Of a stretch of 64,000 nucleotides of DNA, positions 44,860 to 57,508 are shown piece after piece (within the stretch, counting starts at the first letter, position 1; each line of letters begins with the position of its first letter). Under the pieces are notes generated by a model, which worked only from the letters and a program-made list of their open reading frames with translations, ran no database searches and was not told the origin of the DNA. A program made the translations under genes and the position numbers. Source of the DNA: Zygnema circumcarinatum (lineage: Eukaryota > Streptophyta > Zygnematophyceae > Zygnematales > Zygnemataceae); NCBI GenBank assembly GCA_037447605.1, contig CM074804.1:605827-669826 (forward strand). Direction: 5' to 3'.

Positions 44860-47629
44860 TTAATAAATGCGGATGGGCTTGCCCATAGTGGTCTTCAGCC
44901 ACAAGCTCTTCACCTGCATAGCCATGGCAAGTAAAGACGTCCCGTTAACTTCACCTCCCAGCCATAGTCAATTGCATGGAAATAGCGTACTCTCCGCCGT
45001 TTCAAGTCACCGAGCAAAACTCCATGGAAACAACAAAAATGTTCTCCGTTTATTTATGTCGATTATGCTAACTCCTCTTCTAGTCAGGTATGAAGATTGG
45101 CCCAACAATAGCTATGAACAGGACGAATAAGATATCGACTGAACCTGAACTCCAAAACAGCCCAACCTACACAACACGTCCTACAGTCTGTAACACACAC
45201 AATGTACCATGCAAGTATTCCAAAGAATAAAGTGTAACAAAGGCTCAAACAAAAGTATGGACTACGAACAAGGTTTTGCACACAGCTTCCTGGAGGTGAA
45301 TGAGGCAAATGCTTACATTTTGCCAGTTCTTCTTCAGCAAAGAGACGAGGAAGTTGACTGAAAGCTGCACATTCTGGAACACCTGCTTCTCCTCCATTTC
45401 GCAGTTGCCCACAGCAACACCCATGCACAGCACTTTCTTCAGCTGGAACTTCACCATCGCCCTTGTCTCGTTAACCTGCACCGCAAAACTCCGAAGGAGC
45501 TCAGTTTAGCATCGAGATATCACCACCTGACAAACTGGGAACTAGCACCATTCTGCTCTTGTCATGAAAGACATCCACCATGGCAAACAGAGATGCGTAC
45601 TATAATGATGAGGCCAGTTACCAAAGAAGCCATACATTTACTTCAGACTTTGCGAAGTCAGTCTGCTAGATCTTAAAGACTTGCCTTTGACTCCAAGGTC
45701 TCATTGTGCGTCACAAGTGTCGGGAATTTTCCCGCCTTGTTCAAACCGGGTCCAAGAAGACGTGGAATCTGCTTGATGATAGCCTCTGAAGCAAGAAACG
45801 CATGGTACTTCTTTGAAAGCTTCTTCACCAGCTTCTTGTTCTTGTTCATCTTCTTCAGGGACTCCACGCCCATGCAGTCAAGAGACATCTTCTCAGCCTG
45901 GAAATCCCTCAGTCAAGCAGAAAAAGACCCACCGCTCAGTCAACTTGTCGTCGCTTCAATGACGACACCTGACGTCATTAGACGAATACACCTATCCCAC
46001 CACTCGCTGTTCCTGAGCAAAGTGTCTCACAGAGGGCAATGGCGAAACAACATCTCAAAAGTTATGTCACGATGGTGTAAAGAAACAGTTAGCAGAACTT
46101 ATCGACTCTATCTCCTTCGAGAATAACTATTGGTACAAGTTACTTGCATCTGTGCGACAGGGAAAAACTCTAGGGAGGACTGGAGACATTGAGGTTCATT
46201 CCAAACGGCCAAATATTCCAGCAGCACAAGCCGCCTGCTGAAGGAGGACGACAAAACACGACATAGAACCTGCAAAGATGGTCTTTCGTCTTGAATAAAG
46301 GAATAGTTTTGTCATCGAAGGGTCTGATGAAGAAGCGTTACCTCTTCGACGTGCTGGGCATCTCCAAGCATGCAGATTCGGTACTTCGGGCGAGGAATGT
46401 GAGGAAGCCTCACAGACCCACTGAAACGCTTGTCCTTCTGCGGGTCATAATTCTTCAGCCCAATTTGAAGCTCAATTGTCTCTGTGAACTTTCGGTTCTT
46501 CTCCTTGGCATCATTCATGAGATTCGATATAGCCTCGCGCAACACCTCGCTCTGAAGCTTGCTGGATATTCCAAACCACACCCGTGAAAGTTAGAATGGT
46601 CTACAAATAAAAGAGGGAAAGCACACAATCAAGGCCTAGGACATAGATGAAGCCAAGCGAGAAGCTGTGACTTTTTAACCCACGAGAAACTGCGTGAGTC
46701 AGTCTCCTTCGACCATACCTAAAAAAAATCGAAACATAGGAATACAATTGCTCACAAAGGGCCCGCTAGACAGAATTGTACTACAGCCTTACTAAAGCGA
46801 AAAATTCTTCAATCATACTGATGTTCAGAATGTGTTCCACTGATGGAGTATCATCAGCTTACCTTATCCTAGAAACTGCCTCATCCAAACAGAAAGCTAA
46901 ACATTTGCTAAAAGGACGTCCGGGGAAAATAGACCTAATTCCTGATGTGGACAAAAAGTCAGGCCCCTTCACAAGGTAATCGGACTGTCCTGAACTGATC
47001 GAAGTCCAAATTTGCACTCGAACCAAACGAAAGCTCTGCTTCCAGTGAGAAAACCTAAGCAGTCATTCTCTTTGGAAGAAAAAACTTAACAGTGCAAAAA
47101 CTCCGGCCGATTCAAAACAGCCTCCGAAACAACAGAAAGGTAGCCGAACCACGGGCAAACGGAAAGAAATCCCCCTCTCCCTCTCCCTCTCCCTCTCCCT
47201 CTCCCTCTCCCTCTCCCTCTCCCTCTCCCTCTCCCTCTCCCTCTCCCTCTCCTCTCCCTCTCCCTCTCCCTCTCCCTCTCCCTCTCCCTCTCCCTCTCCC
47301 TCTCCCTCTCCCTCTCCCTCCCTCCCTCCCTCTCCCTCCCTTTCCCTCTCTCCCTCCCTCTCCCTTTCCCTCCCTCCCCCCCCCTCCCTCTCCCCTCTCC
47401 CCCCACCCTCCCCACCCCCCCCCCTCCTTCTCCCTCTCACCCTCCCCTCCAATTCGCAAGCAGAAACCTAACAGCTTCCACAAACCCTTTGCTCTCGGAA
47501 GCAAAAACGCAATCGCATAAGCTAAAGGGCGGCAGAAGGTGCAGATGCAGGTTTGATGCAGGCGACATGCAGCCGAAAGGGAGCACCCTGCTGCTGCTGC
47601 CTGGCCATGGCCATACACACGCACCTCAT
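44860..47629 (-). CDS. RPL10A: Cytosolic ribosomal protein uL1 (RPL10A)
   Basis: Five exons: 47629-47625, 46561-46342, 45897-45685, 45475-45317 and 44913-44860, giving 216 aa, within one residue of the family length. The first coding exon is only five bases, ATGAG, so Met and two bases of Ser are separated from the rest by a 1.06-kb intron. The body has [83 protein letters not shown] and the end [10 protein letters not shown]. uL1 forms the L1 stalk that moves deacylated tRNA out of the E site. Intron 3 starts with GC (AAAG|GCAAGT), a GC-AG intron. Intron 1 holds the (CCCTCT)n tract. It is divergent from NBS1, with telo-box-like words between. Confidence 0.92.
47171..47450. repeat. (CCCTCT)n hexanucleotide tract
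   Basis: About 170 bp of nearly perfect CCCTCT is followed by degenerate CCCT and CCCCA sequence, inside RPL10A intron 1. It gives long frames of Pro/Ser or Arg/Gly/Glu that are not genes. Confidence 0.95.
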
Positions 47630-48173
47630 CTTGCCGGTCCGCCTCCTCTGTCGCCGCTCAGCGAAGTGCAGAAAGAGGGCGTCGTTAGCGCCGCCTCTCC
47701 TATTTGTACCCCGCGGAGGGAGGGCCGCCCCTGAACCCACTCTTGCAGGGCATCTTCCAATCAAAGCTCGCCACGTGGACAATTTTGTATACGTGGCGGA
47801 TCGTTATTGGTAGGCGCTCGAATGAGGGGTTTGGAAGCGAGCTGTGTTTTAGGGTTAGGGTTGGAAGGAAGGAAATTTTAGGGTTTGCATGAGAGAACTG
47901 GGAGGGCTTGGAGGCCAGTAGTTGTGGTGCTGGAAGGAAGGGCCCTTGTGAAGCGTCTGGAGGATAGAAGAGAGAGAGAGAGAAAGAGACAAGAGAGATT
48001 TGTGACTGGAAATGTTCTTGAAGGAGGTTGAAGGAGGCTTCGGTATTGCAGGTTCCAGGACTCGTGTTGCCTGACAGAGCTGGGAGCTGGGAAAGCAATT
48101 GTTTCCTGGCGGGGCAGCAGAAGAAGGGCATGAGCAAAGCTTGAAGCCATTTTGAGTGTTTTGAGTGCGCGCG
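47630..48173. promoter_or_regulatory. Bidirectional promoter of RPL10A and NBS1 with telo-box-like motifs
   Basis: Only 544 bp separate the two start codons. TTTTAGGGTTAGGGTT (47847-47862) and TTTTAGGGTTT (47877-47887) are the reverse complement of the plant telo-box AAACCCTA, which is common in ribosomal-protein gene promoters. On the RPL10A strand they lie upstream of its start. A CCACGTGG word sits at about 47771. A GA tract follows at 47967-47995. Confidence 0.6.
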
Positions 48174-51100
48174 ATGGTGTGGGTGTTCGCATCCGATGGG
48201 ATCGTGGACAGCCGGAGAAATGGTGGGCCCTCGCGTGCCGTCTGTTGCGTCAATGAAGCACTGAAATTTGGCTAGTTTATCATTATATTGAATCACAGGT
48301 CTCTACTTTTATGGGCATATAAGTAAGCAAGCAGTGGTACTATGTTGTCAATCATTGTCTAGCGTCCTGTTAATTCTCTTGGTCCTGTTTTATTGTTTTG
48401 CTGAAACATCGTGTTTTCACTGAACATAGCATTTCACCTGAAGGCTAAAGATTAGAACCTCTGGGACAGACATTTTTTACATGTGGGGCTCAGCATAACT
48501 CAACTCTGCGTTCGCCTGCAGGACCCAGTATCTATTCCTTTATGAAAGCAGGAACCTACACTATTGGTCGCAAAGGTGAGTGACTATGAGAATTTCGTTT
48601 AATTCACTACCCTTGAAGCTTTCTCCAGGCTGTGTGGCAAACTATCAACACTTGGGAGTCTAGCCATTGTTTGTTTGTCCTCGTTTCGCACTGATTTCTT
48701 AAAATTACTGATATTGTTGGGGCAGAAGTCGCTGTGCTGCTTCAGGAATGTCTTCATAATCTATATCTCATTCATGTGCAGACTGCACCGTTGTCATCAA
48801 CACTGACAAAGCCGTTTCACGGTTACATGCGGAGATCATTCTCGACAGAGCTGTGAAGTTTTCGCCGTCGCAGCATGGGACTGAGACCCCTAGGGCGCCT
48901 ATAAAAGTGAAGGATAAGTCCAAACTCGGGACATTCGTCAATAAAGCTGAGGGAGCTGAGTCGAACTCTGTCCTTCCTCGTCCTGATGGAGAAACGGCTC
49001 TCAAGGATGGAGATGTCGTGAGGTTTGGGACCAGCAAAACAACATTTAGGTCTGTTTCTGCCTCCTATTTAAATTTTGAATGTATGGAAATATTTGCAAA
49101 GGGTGTTTGATGTCTCAGCCAATGTTCATGCCTGTATTGCTTGTTTTGACTATTAATCAGAACATATTCTTTGCAGGATTTCGTTCATTCCATTAGTTTT
49201 TTGTATACCAAAAGACATGGATGTTGTTGAACGACAGGATATCGAACAGCTTGCAGCCGATTTTGGTAAGCTTTTATCCTCGAGAAAGGGGCCGGTTACG
49301 AACTGAATGGGGATATCATCTTCTCACTCGACCTGATTCACATTTGCCATATTTCAATTATGCCTATTCAGGACATAATGCCTATTTATGCCTATTATGC
49401 CTATTTAGAACTGCCTGGCAGTAAACTACTGCAGTTTCCAGTGCGGAAGTCGAAAGAATCGTTTGGAAATCGCATGCAAATATGGCTTGTGTTTTCTGTT
49501 TGTAATTGTTGCCCTTCTGTCACTGTGTTGTAGGTGTCCATCTTATTGAGGAGTGGTGTTCTGCCTGCACTCATCTTCTCATTCGAAACAAAAGCTGCCT
49601 CTCACCTCTTCTGGCAACAGCGATAGCATCTGGCAAGCCAGTTTTGACTCTTGAATACCTCTTGGTAAATCTCTTCCGGTCCATCTCCGTACACCGAATT
49701 TCCCAGAGTTTCATGACAGCAGGCTGACCTGGAGAACATGGATTTTACTCGAAAATTAAAGTAATGTGGAAGGGGGTCTTTGGACCAGCTTTAGCGTAAG
49801 CTCCTCTCTGCTCCCTTACACTTGTTTTGGTAAAGGAACAAGGGGTCATCGTTGCCAATTGTTTCATACTCGGAGCTGATTGGATGCAGTAGTTAAATTT
49901 GCTCCCTCTCTCTCTCTCTCAAGTTTCTCCCTTTCAATGCTGCAGGCATTCCGTTCCATCACCTCTCCAGACACTCCACTTCCCAGTACTGATCAGTGAG
50001 TTTCTTATCCCTGCTAAAAGAAATAAAAGTCTGAGCGATCTTAAGAAAGCGTGCAAGAGTTTTAACTCTTTGGTGAATGCTCCGCTTTGTTTTAATCATG
50101 CATGGAACACACACATACCTTTGAGCCGTCCTTATTCAGTTAGACAGTTAAAGATATGCCCTCGTTAGACTATGGAATAACGGAATTCTAGGCTTGGAAA
50201 GTGGCTTTTGTAAGCATCAATATTCCTCTGATTTTTGTAGGTTCGCACCACAAGTGTTTCTCCATAAACCCTCTTCGGAGATATCACAAGGAGACAAAGG
50301 GGAAGGTCTAGTCACAGTTGCAAGTCTTATCGACAGACATGCAATCTTTCATGGGATCACGTTTTTTGTGACTTCCTCTATAACTGTAAGAACGCTTATT
50401 CTTTTTTTCTCTATGCAACTGTCTGAGAGCGAGAGCCTGAGAATGAGTGGAAGTGTAAATAAGCAAGAACACATTCAGGAGAGTGTTTACAACTTTAGTT
50501 ATTGAGGGCTGCTCTACATAACCAGATCAGGAAACATGTCATAAAAGTTGCAGAGCTTAGAGAGTCTTGGTAGAACAAAGTGAAGCCATTGCATCTTCGC
50601 CTTTATGGTTGTTTTGAAAGAAGATGGAACCCCTTTATGTAAAGGCAAGAGCCTGCATGTATCACACAATATGGTGGATTGATATGAAGGTGCATATGAA
50701 TATGCGTGACCTTTTTCATCATTTTGCATTCAAGCTCGCCTCCTGCTTTCCCTTTCTCTTCTCTCTCTCTTTTTCCCTCTGTCACATCTCTGCCCCACTC
50801 TCTTCCTCTCTATCACCTTGTCCTCCGTCTCTCTTCTGCTTTTCCCTCTTTTAAGTCCCCCTTCCCTCATCCTTCTCTTCTGTTTCTCTCTCCTTCTCCA
50901 TGTTCCTTGACCTCTACTTTTCTCTCTCCCAATTCGTTCATCTCCCTTCCTCGTCCTCTCCTCTCGGAGAGATGTGTTGCGTGCAGTACAGTAAAAGTCT
51001 GCCCCCTTTGCTGGAAGCAGCTGGAGGCATGATCATGGATATTGACTCAGCAAGACAGGAGGTATATATGTATGGACCTTACCGGCATATTACCTTTACT

Positions 51101-54009
51101 ACCTTCATTATATTATTTGTACCTTTAAGCACCTTTTTCCTTTTTATAGCTACTTTATTACCTTACTGGCAGCGATGTTGCACATAGATGTTTTTTGTGA
51201 TCCCGTTGTGGCTATCAAGGCTTTGTGCAGATTTACCTTCTTCTTCATTATTGGCGAATTGGGAGCCCTATTCTCTGCTTCTGATCTGTATAAAAACTCT
51301 TGGTTGGATAACCTTGTACAGATATGTCATTTTGAATCATGAGAACAAATTCAACAGCTGTTTTAGGATTCGTGTTGATAAGTACATTCTTCTGTCGCCT
51401 TTTTCTGGCAGGAAGTTGAAGCTGATGTTGGGCCGCACAACTTCATCTTTGTTCTCACCGACAAACAGACACTTCCAAAAGATCTCGAGGGTTCCATGTC
51501 CGCTAAGAGTGCAGCTCTGTTCCGTAAGCTTCCACGGACAACAGAACTGAAGCTCATGGAAGCAGTTCTGACAGGCTGCTTTGACATGGAAACCGCTCTT
51601 TTGGCACCGGCTCCAAATGAGGGTAAGACCTTTGTTTGCCCTAAAAGCTTCAGAGGGAATCTTTTTATCTTGTTCTTTTTTTAAGGGAATCTTCTTTCTA
51701 TCAAAATTGTGAGTCAATACCAAATACATTTCCTTCAGATAGAGTCGTTAGTCAGGCTTTGATACTCCGTTTCTTTGCTCGTAGCTGTTCTTTTGGCCTC
51801 CAATAATTCCAACCGCTTTTGTCTATTTCCCTGTTTCCCTATGTTTCTGGTAAGGTCGGGTTGCAGGCTGCCCAGATGAGAAGGTAGCGATGAGTACTTC
51901 GACAGATGAAACTATCGATGAGTCAGAGGGAGTGGAGGTAGAAACTGCCACGTCAGCAAGGAAAGGAGAAGCCCCCGACGTTGTGGGAGGTCCACCGGAG
52001 GTGGAAATACAGGCACTAATCTTACTGTTTAATACTCCTTTTGCTTTATCTATGCTGTAGGAGTCTTGATGTGTTGGCTTTCCGAAGGGTATCCTTCTTC
52101 TGCAATGGTTTATAAGGTTTGTTTTCTTGAGCTGCCAAGGAAATAGGCTGAAATGAAACTTTGCTTGCAGGGCTCGAGATCCTTCTCTCTCCCACATCCC
52201 CCAAAGCAAGAAGTAGGAAGTAGAGGAGGAGCTGCTAATTCTAACAGCCAATCTGAAAAATGGGTTCAAAGTCAGAGAACGGTTGAAATGAAGGCCACAG
52301 GCAAAGAGGCAGCAAAAACTGTGAGCACAAACGGACAAGGCAAAATGAACAGCCATTTGGATGGAGGAAAGGAGAACGGAGCTCATGTATCAGACAGGAG
52401 ATCAGCTGAGGATGAGTCTTTAACATCCAGTGCAGACATCATTTATGCCAAACTTGTGGTTAGAAATAGGTTTTCCAGAGAGGCCCAAATGCTCTCCATT
52501 GAACGTGGAGCTACTCTTCAGAATATCCCAAACTTCAAACGGTTTCGGAAGGTGAGAAGTAGAAAGAAAGTGGGTTTTTGCTGAGGTTCGCTGTAATCTA
52601 AAGCTTGGATCTTCTGCCTTTCCAAACAGTGGGTTTTTTAACTGTTCATTTGGGAGATAAGGTTCAGCGAGTTGAATTGTTCAAGCAGTAAAGCCATTTC
52701 AGTTGTCAGCCATTCGACTCTTTCGACAGTACAGGTGGCGTGTTCCTTTGAAGGAAAACAAAAGATCAAAAAACACATGTTGGAGTGGAGTTTTCTCTTA
52801 CTGCTGCCCACTGGGCAAACGGAATGCAGGCTCATCAGTTGGTAGCCTCCGGGAACAGCTATACCTCGCTTGTACCCTTTGCAGAGGAGCCGTACAGGTA
52901 GAGCCCTTCCCTCTTATGGCCCCTCTCTTATCTCCTTCTTTGAGCTTCGTCTCTGCTGCAACACTGTGTACCACATACCATGGTTTTCGGGTTCTAAAGA
53001 CTAATTCTAGTGCCACTTATGTAGTACTTAGATTTTCTTCGCCAGGTTCTTTAGGGGTTGGGCTGCGGGTGCTAAGAATTGTTTAGAGGGTAGTGCAATT
53101 TGTGTATGTTGGTGTGCTTAGAGAAGAAAGGATCGATAAGGGATTTCCAATTACTCGAAGTTTAATCCATGGCTAATGTCTCTGCAGAGAGTCGGACTTG
53201 AAGAAAGATGTGGAGGAGTTCATGAAGAGAGAGAAGAAGAGAAAGGAGAGCGAGGCGGCTGCAGATGAGCTCTTCCATGCAGACAGGGTATGGCGTGCAC
53301 CCTCGTCTCATGCTCGTGCATGTCTTGCAATGGTAACTTCTTAAAAGGGAGGTGGAGCAATCTCTGCATATAGGCAGTTAAGTGAGTGAAGGAAAGGGCC
53401 TATTCAAGCGTATGGTTCTGGTCGTAACCTGGACAGGTCGGATCATTGGATCAGCAACAACCATTGGCCAACCACTGTTTGCCATTCTTTTGGTTGGCTG
53501 GCCAATGTTTCTTAACCATCGGCAATGGTTGGCAACCATCGGCCATCAATTGTTGCGACCATTGCCAATGGTTGGTTGGGTCCGTCAAACACTGGTTCGA
53601 ACCATTGGCAATGGTTGGCAAGCATTCAATCCAATGGTTTGCATCCATTCCAGTGGTTTCTTGGTCCGACCTTTGGTAAACTTGTGTGGGAATGAACCCG
53701 GAGGATCAGATACGCATAGTGGTCTTAGACACCTCTAGACATGCATGCATGATGGGGGCATGCATGTTGTTGCCTTCATTCTGATTGAGGGTGACATCCT
53801 TTGAAAGGTGGCGTTGTCGATCGGTCAGTCAGAAGGATTTTTAGGGTTTCTTGCAACGCTGGACCCCCCTATGAAACCCTGAACTGTGATATAGCCCTGC
53901 ATGTGGTTTCGTTTTTCAGCTAAAACGGCAAAAGGCGGTGAGCGGAAACCCACAATCGAGTGCCAAAGGAGCTCTTCCTATCGCTCCAAGGCCTCCCCGA
54001 GGAAGGTAG
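48174..54009 (+). CDS. NBS1: Nibrin / NBS1, DNA double-strand-break sensor
   Basis: Fourteen exons join in phase to about 614 aa: 48174-48222, 48522-48575, 48782-49049, 49177-49265, 49534-49664, 49946-49995, 50241-50385, 50987-51061, 51412-51622, 51867-52000, 52171-52551, 52830-52897, 53188-53287 and 53920-54009. The N-terminus has an FHA domain (AGTYTIGRKDC, AVSRLHAEIILD, DGDVVRFGT). BRCT-like sequence follows (IEEWCSACTHLLIRN, GKPVLTLEYLL). The C-terminus has FKRFRK, GNSYTSLVPFAEEPYR and SDLKKDVEEFMKREKKRKE, the MRE11- and ATM-binding region in the family. NBS1 is the regulatory subunit of the MRE11-RAD50-NBS1 complex in the nucleus. The extreme N-terminus (MVWVFASDG) keeps MVW but is shorter than in Arabidopsis, so exon 1 is less certain. 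The stop lies about 30 bp before a poly-C run and gap. Confidence 0.88.
53430..53685. repeat. CCAATGG-word repeat cluster in NBS1 intron 13
   Basis: It begins GACAGGTCGGATCATTGG and continues with many CCATTGGC, GGTTGGC and CCAATGG words in both orientations, like the clusters at 6622 and 54540. It lies inside the last NBS1 intron. Confidence 0.6.
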
Positions 54010-54038
54010 GCACCTGTCGTGGAAGGCAGTCCTCCCCT

Positions 54039-54041
<3 letters not shown>

Positions 54042-54070
<29 letters not shown>

Positions 54071-54110
54071 NNNNNNNNNNCCCCCCCCCCCCCCCCCCCC
54101 CCCCCCCCCC
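54042..54110. other. Assembly gap inside poly-C
   Basis: Ten N (54071-54080) are flanked by about 29 C on the left and 30 C on the right. True length is unknown. The open frames of Pro or Gly across it are artefacts. Confidence 0.98.
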
Positions 54111-55158
54111 ACCACTTTGTTTTTGCTCTCGTGGAGTGGGATGAGAGCCCCTGTGAAGGACCTTCCCATTTGGGTAGGGAGTTGAAGTGTACATTTGGGT
54201 AGGGAGTTGAAGTGTTGTACAGTTGGTTTGCTGGTGAGTCTGAGGAGGCTTTAAGAGTAGTTGGCTCGGGAGAATGGTGGGAATAGGAGGTCTGGACTTC
54301 AGTTTTTCCTTTCCTTTTTAATTTGAGATCAATTTCAGGTTACTGATAAGAGCAAGGATTTTTCCGGGCAGCCTCTGTTGTTCCAACGTATTGCAATGCA
54401 AACAGTACTGTAATCGTTTGGAAAACAATCGAACATCACAAGCTTGGATTGGCTTTGCTTAATGGGACAACGGTCTCCGAGTCACCACCCCTTAGTTGGC
54501 AACAAAACCAAACAGTGCAGATGGCTAGAACTATAAGTTGGCGGAACCAGGGCAACCATTGGCTTCCAACCATTGCAACGGCAGAAACTGGTTAATCCCA
54601 GTGGTTGAATTCTAGCCATTGGTTGGTGAACCAAACCAACTATTGGTTGTTGCTGCAGCCATTGTTTGCCAATTGCTTGCCAACAATGCCGGGACCATAG
54701 TTCGCAAATCCACTAGTAAGACCTGTGAAATATTGATGTTCCAGAATCAACAAGCCAAGGGTGTGCCCATGTTACTGCGAGTCACATATTGTAACCCTAT
54801 ACAGCCGGTTGACAGTCAAAAAGGTTCGCTGCCAATAAGTGGGGCCAAGCAGAATGTAATTGGTTGGTCGACATGATTTTAACAATTTGCGATAAACGTG
54901 AACCAAAGATGCTGACTACTGTAGTTTCATACGGTCTATGTGTCAAATGCTCAGTCAGACTTTCATCTCAACTAAGGTTGGCTTGTACCACTACTCTTGC
55001 TTGCAAAGTAGTCGAAGAAGCACCCTTCCATCATAATGGGGGAAAAAAAAAATAACAGGCATCGTACAACCACATCACAGTGAGCTTGAAAGTAACCACC
55101 AAACGCATTAAAACAAGTGAAAAATAGAAGATCGCAGGGTGACTTAACAAAGGGGCAT
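54111..55158. other. Intergenic stretch; CCAATGG cluster at 54540-54690
   Basis: No gene was recognised between the gap and the 3' end of the PPR gene. CCAATGG, GGTTGG and CCATTGTTTGCC words cluster at 54540-54690. Confidence 0.45.
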
Positions 55159-57508
55159 CTATTCCAACCCATATTCTGCAAACTTTTCTCTCAATGTTCG
55201 GCTGCCCTTCATGGTCGCTTCAAGATCCTCTCTCAACACTTCAAGCTCCCCAGCATTCTTAGGCTCCACTTGAAAGGGCAGCCCTATCTCTGCAAGGTCA
55301 CCCAAAATAGCATCCCTCAAACCAGGTATTCTGGACCCTGCGATTATTCGCAAGACAGGCCCCAAAGTCGAACCTCTCTGAAGCTTTAAGTCAATCAGCT
55401 TCAGCCAACGCAGCAGGGCCATCCTTGCTACGGGCACAGGGAAGGAGTGGATATTGAGATCGTAAGAAGTTTTGAATTTGAAGCAATAGTGTAGGGGCAA
55501 CCCCCTCTCCTCTGCCAGAATAAAGAGTCCTAGAGCGACTTTCTTCTGACCTAAGTTCAGAACGGTGTGGAAAATATGGAGGAACATCCTCTTTACATGG
55601 TCTATGAATCTGACCCTCGAATTGTCCTTCAACATGTTGGTGACCCATTGGTGCAGAGCATACTGAAAAGGGGTCTCCTCCCATGCCCTTAGGTCAAGCA
55701 AGGTCGTAAGGTTCTGGCCCATTTCACTGTCCACAACAGTCAAGACTTTCAGGCATTCCTGTACTTCCTCTGAATCTGCAGGTCCCTTCAAGCGTGCTAT
55801 ATGCGCAAGGAGCATGCAGAGACATCTGTGATCAGGATAGCTCCCTTTCCTCCGGAATTTATCCATCAGTTCCAAGCAATCAGTCCATCTATTCAAGCGG
55901 AGAAACTGCTTCATGGCACATGTCAGTACGTTAGATCTAATCCAAGGGGGGATAAAATCAGTCTCGAGAATCTCGGCGACCGCTTTATCCAATTTGTCGG
56001 TATTACCAGTTTTACCATAGAAGCTAAGTCTCACATAAGCAGCGTGCATTATCCATGAGATTCCCGCCTCTTCCATTCGCTTAAAGACCTTCTCAAAGTT
56101 ATCCAAATCATTGACCTGTGTATAGGCTCCAGCCATGTGAACAAAAGTGATATAATTCGGAGGGATACCTGCCGCTTTCATTTCTTCAAAAGCATTCTCC
56201 ATCTTTGCAAGCTCTCCCATATCTCCCAGTCGCCCTATCAAGATATTGTAGGTCTTGTCGTTTGGACACAGTCCAAGCTCTTTCATCCGACTCAGTGCCT
56301 CAAACATCTCCTTTGCCCGGCGCGCACTTCCGTAACCTTGTATAAGACCGTGCCACATGAAGTGGTCTGCCTTTTCGGCAGACGGGAGTTCATTAACGTA
56401 ATTTTCCGCATCTTGGATCTGATCTTTCAGGAACAACGCCTTCAATAAGGAGGAACGGTGATGCTTGTTTAATTGAATGCCCTCGCTTTTCATATTAGAT
56501 AGAATGGCATGCACACGACTGGTCTGATTTGCGCCTACCAGAATTTTCAGTATCAGGCTGTAGTCAAACGCATCCGGCTGAAACCGGAGCCTTTTGTTCA
56601 GTGCAATCCAATTGAAAACCTGGATGGCAGATAGCGAATTCAGTTCAAAAATAAACTGAATGAACAACAACAACAACAACATTAGCATAAGCCTTCTTAT
56701 ATGTAGACTGCTTCATCTTTTTTATTTACATTGCATGTGAGGACGAAGGGAGGAAAGGGGGAAAGGATGGGAAAGAGGCCAGACGAGCGAAGCAGGAACG
56801 GAAACGGAGACGAAGGTAAAAATGAAGGCCAGGAAGAGTATGTGCAGAGAGAGGGAGGGGGAGAGGGGAGGAGCAGGGGGGGAAGGAGAGGGAGAGGGAG
56901 AGGGAGGAATTTACATGCTAAGGGAGGGATAGGAAGAGCATTTGATGCTCGCTTACCCACAGCGCAAGGCGCCATGCATGCAATCGTGAAGCTCTCATCA
57001 TTGTTGCCCGCAAATGCTCCTGTTTTATGTGACGTTCCATTTCATTCAGCACTTTCTCACACTCATTCCAGGATGTCGAGCCAAGGAGGCCCTTCCAAAG
57101 CCGGCCTGCCACATCATTCGATATGATCTTCTTGTCTGTCGACCAATCCCTGAGTTGCCTGCTGTGGCTGCGAGATTGCTGCAAGGAGCCACGATGTGTG
57201 ATGCAACAGAAGCCTGAAACTCCATTTGCATGCTGATATGATGAAAGTGACTCCAGGGGTAATGGCCCAACTAAACTGAAACTTTTATTAGCCCACACAA
57301 CTGACGGTTCCTTGACCCCCAGCCATGGCGCCCAGCCCCCAGAAAGCTGCGGTTGAAGCTCCTCGCTGATCCGTCGGAAAACAGAGAGGAGTCCTCCATA
57401 GCCATGGCGCCTGCATGCCTTCTCCGCCCTGCAAACCCTAAGTATCTCCTTTCCAGCCATTGCATGCAAATTCCACAATAACCTTCCTACTCGCAGGCAC
57501 GAGGACAT
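55159..57508 (-). CDS. Pentatricopeptide-repeat protein with SMR-like C-terminus
   Basis: Two exons, 57508-56957 and 56619-55159, join in phase 0 at ALW|VFNWIALNKR to about 670 aa. The N-terminus (MSSCLRVGRLLWNLHAMAGK) is Arg- and Ser-rich and lacks acidic residues, as expected for an organelle transit peptide. P-type PPR motifs follow, for example DAFDYSLILKILVGANQ, NDKTYNILIGRLGDMGELAK and NYITFVHMAGAYTQVNDLDN. The last ~110 residues (YDLNIHSFPVPVARMALLRW and onward) resemble a small MutS-related domain. Such proteins bind organelle RNA or DNA; target and organelle cannot be told here. A downstream in-frame ATG at 57460 is an alternative start. Confidence 0.82.
56664..56683. repeat. (CAA)n microsatellite in PPR intron
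   Basis: Six CAA units lie just upstream of the second PPR exon. Confidence 0.9.
56735..56930. repeat. Purine-rich GA tract in PPR intron
   Basis: A GGGAGAGGGAGA-type tract on the plus strand fills most of the 337-bp intron and gives it a pyrimidine-rich sense strand. Confidence 0.8.

Noticed and set aside
47063-47624. Long open frames with Arg/Gly/Glu or Pro/Ser repeats on both strands
   Set aside because: They are produced by the (CCCTCT)n tract inside RPL10A intron 1; open frames on several strands at once reflect composition only.
53901-54202. Proline-rich frames across the gap
   Set aside because: Poly-C with N gives apparent Pro or Gly runs; the real exon here is the NBS1 C-terminus, which stops at 54009.
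56735-57126. 131-aa plus-strand frame opposite the PPR gene
   Set aside because: It overlaps the GA tract and the antisense of a well-supported PPR exon.
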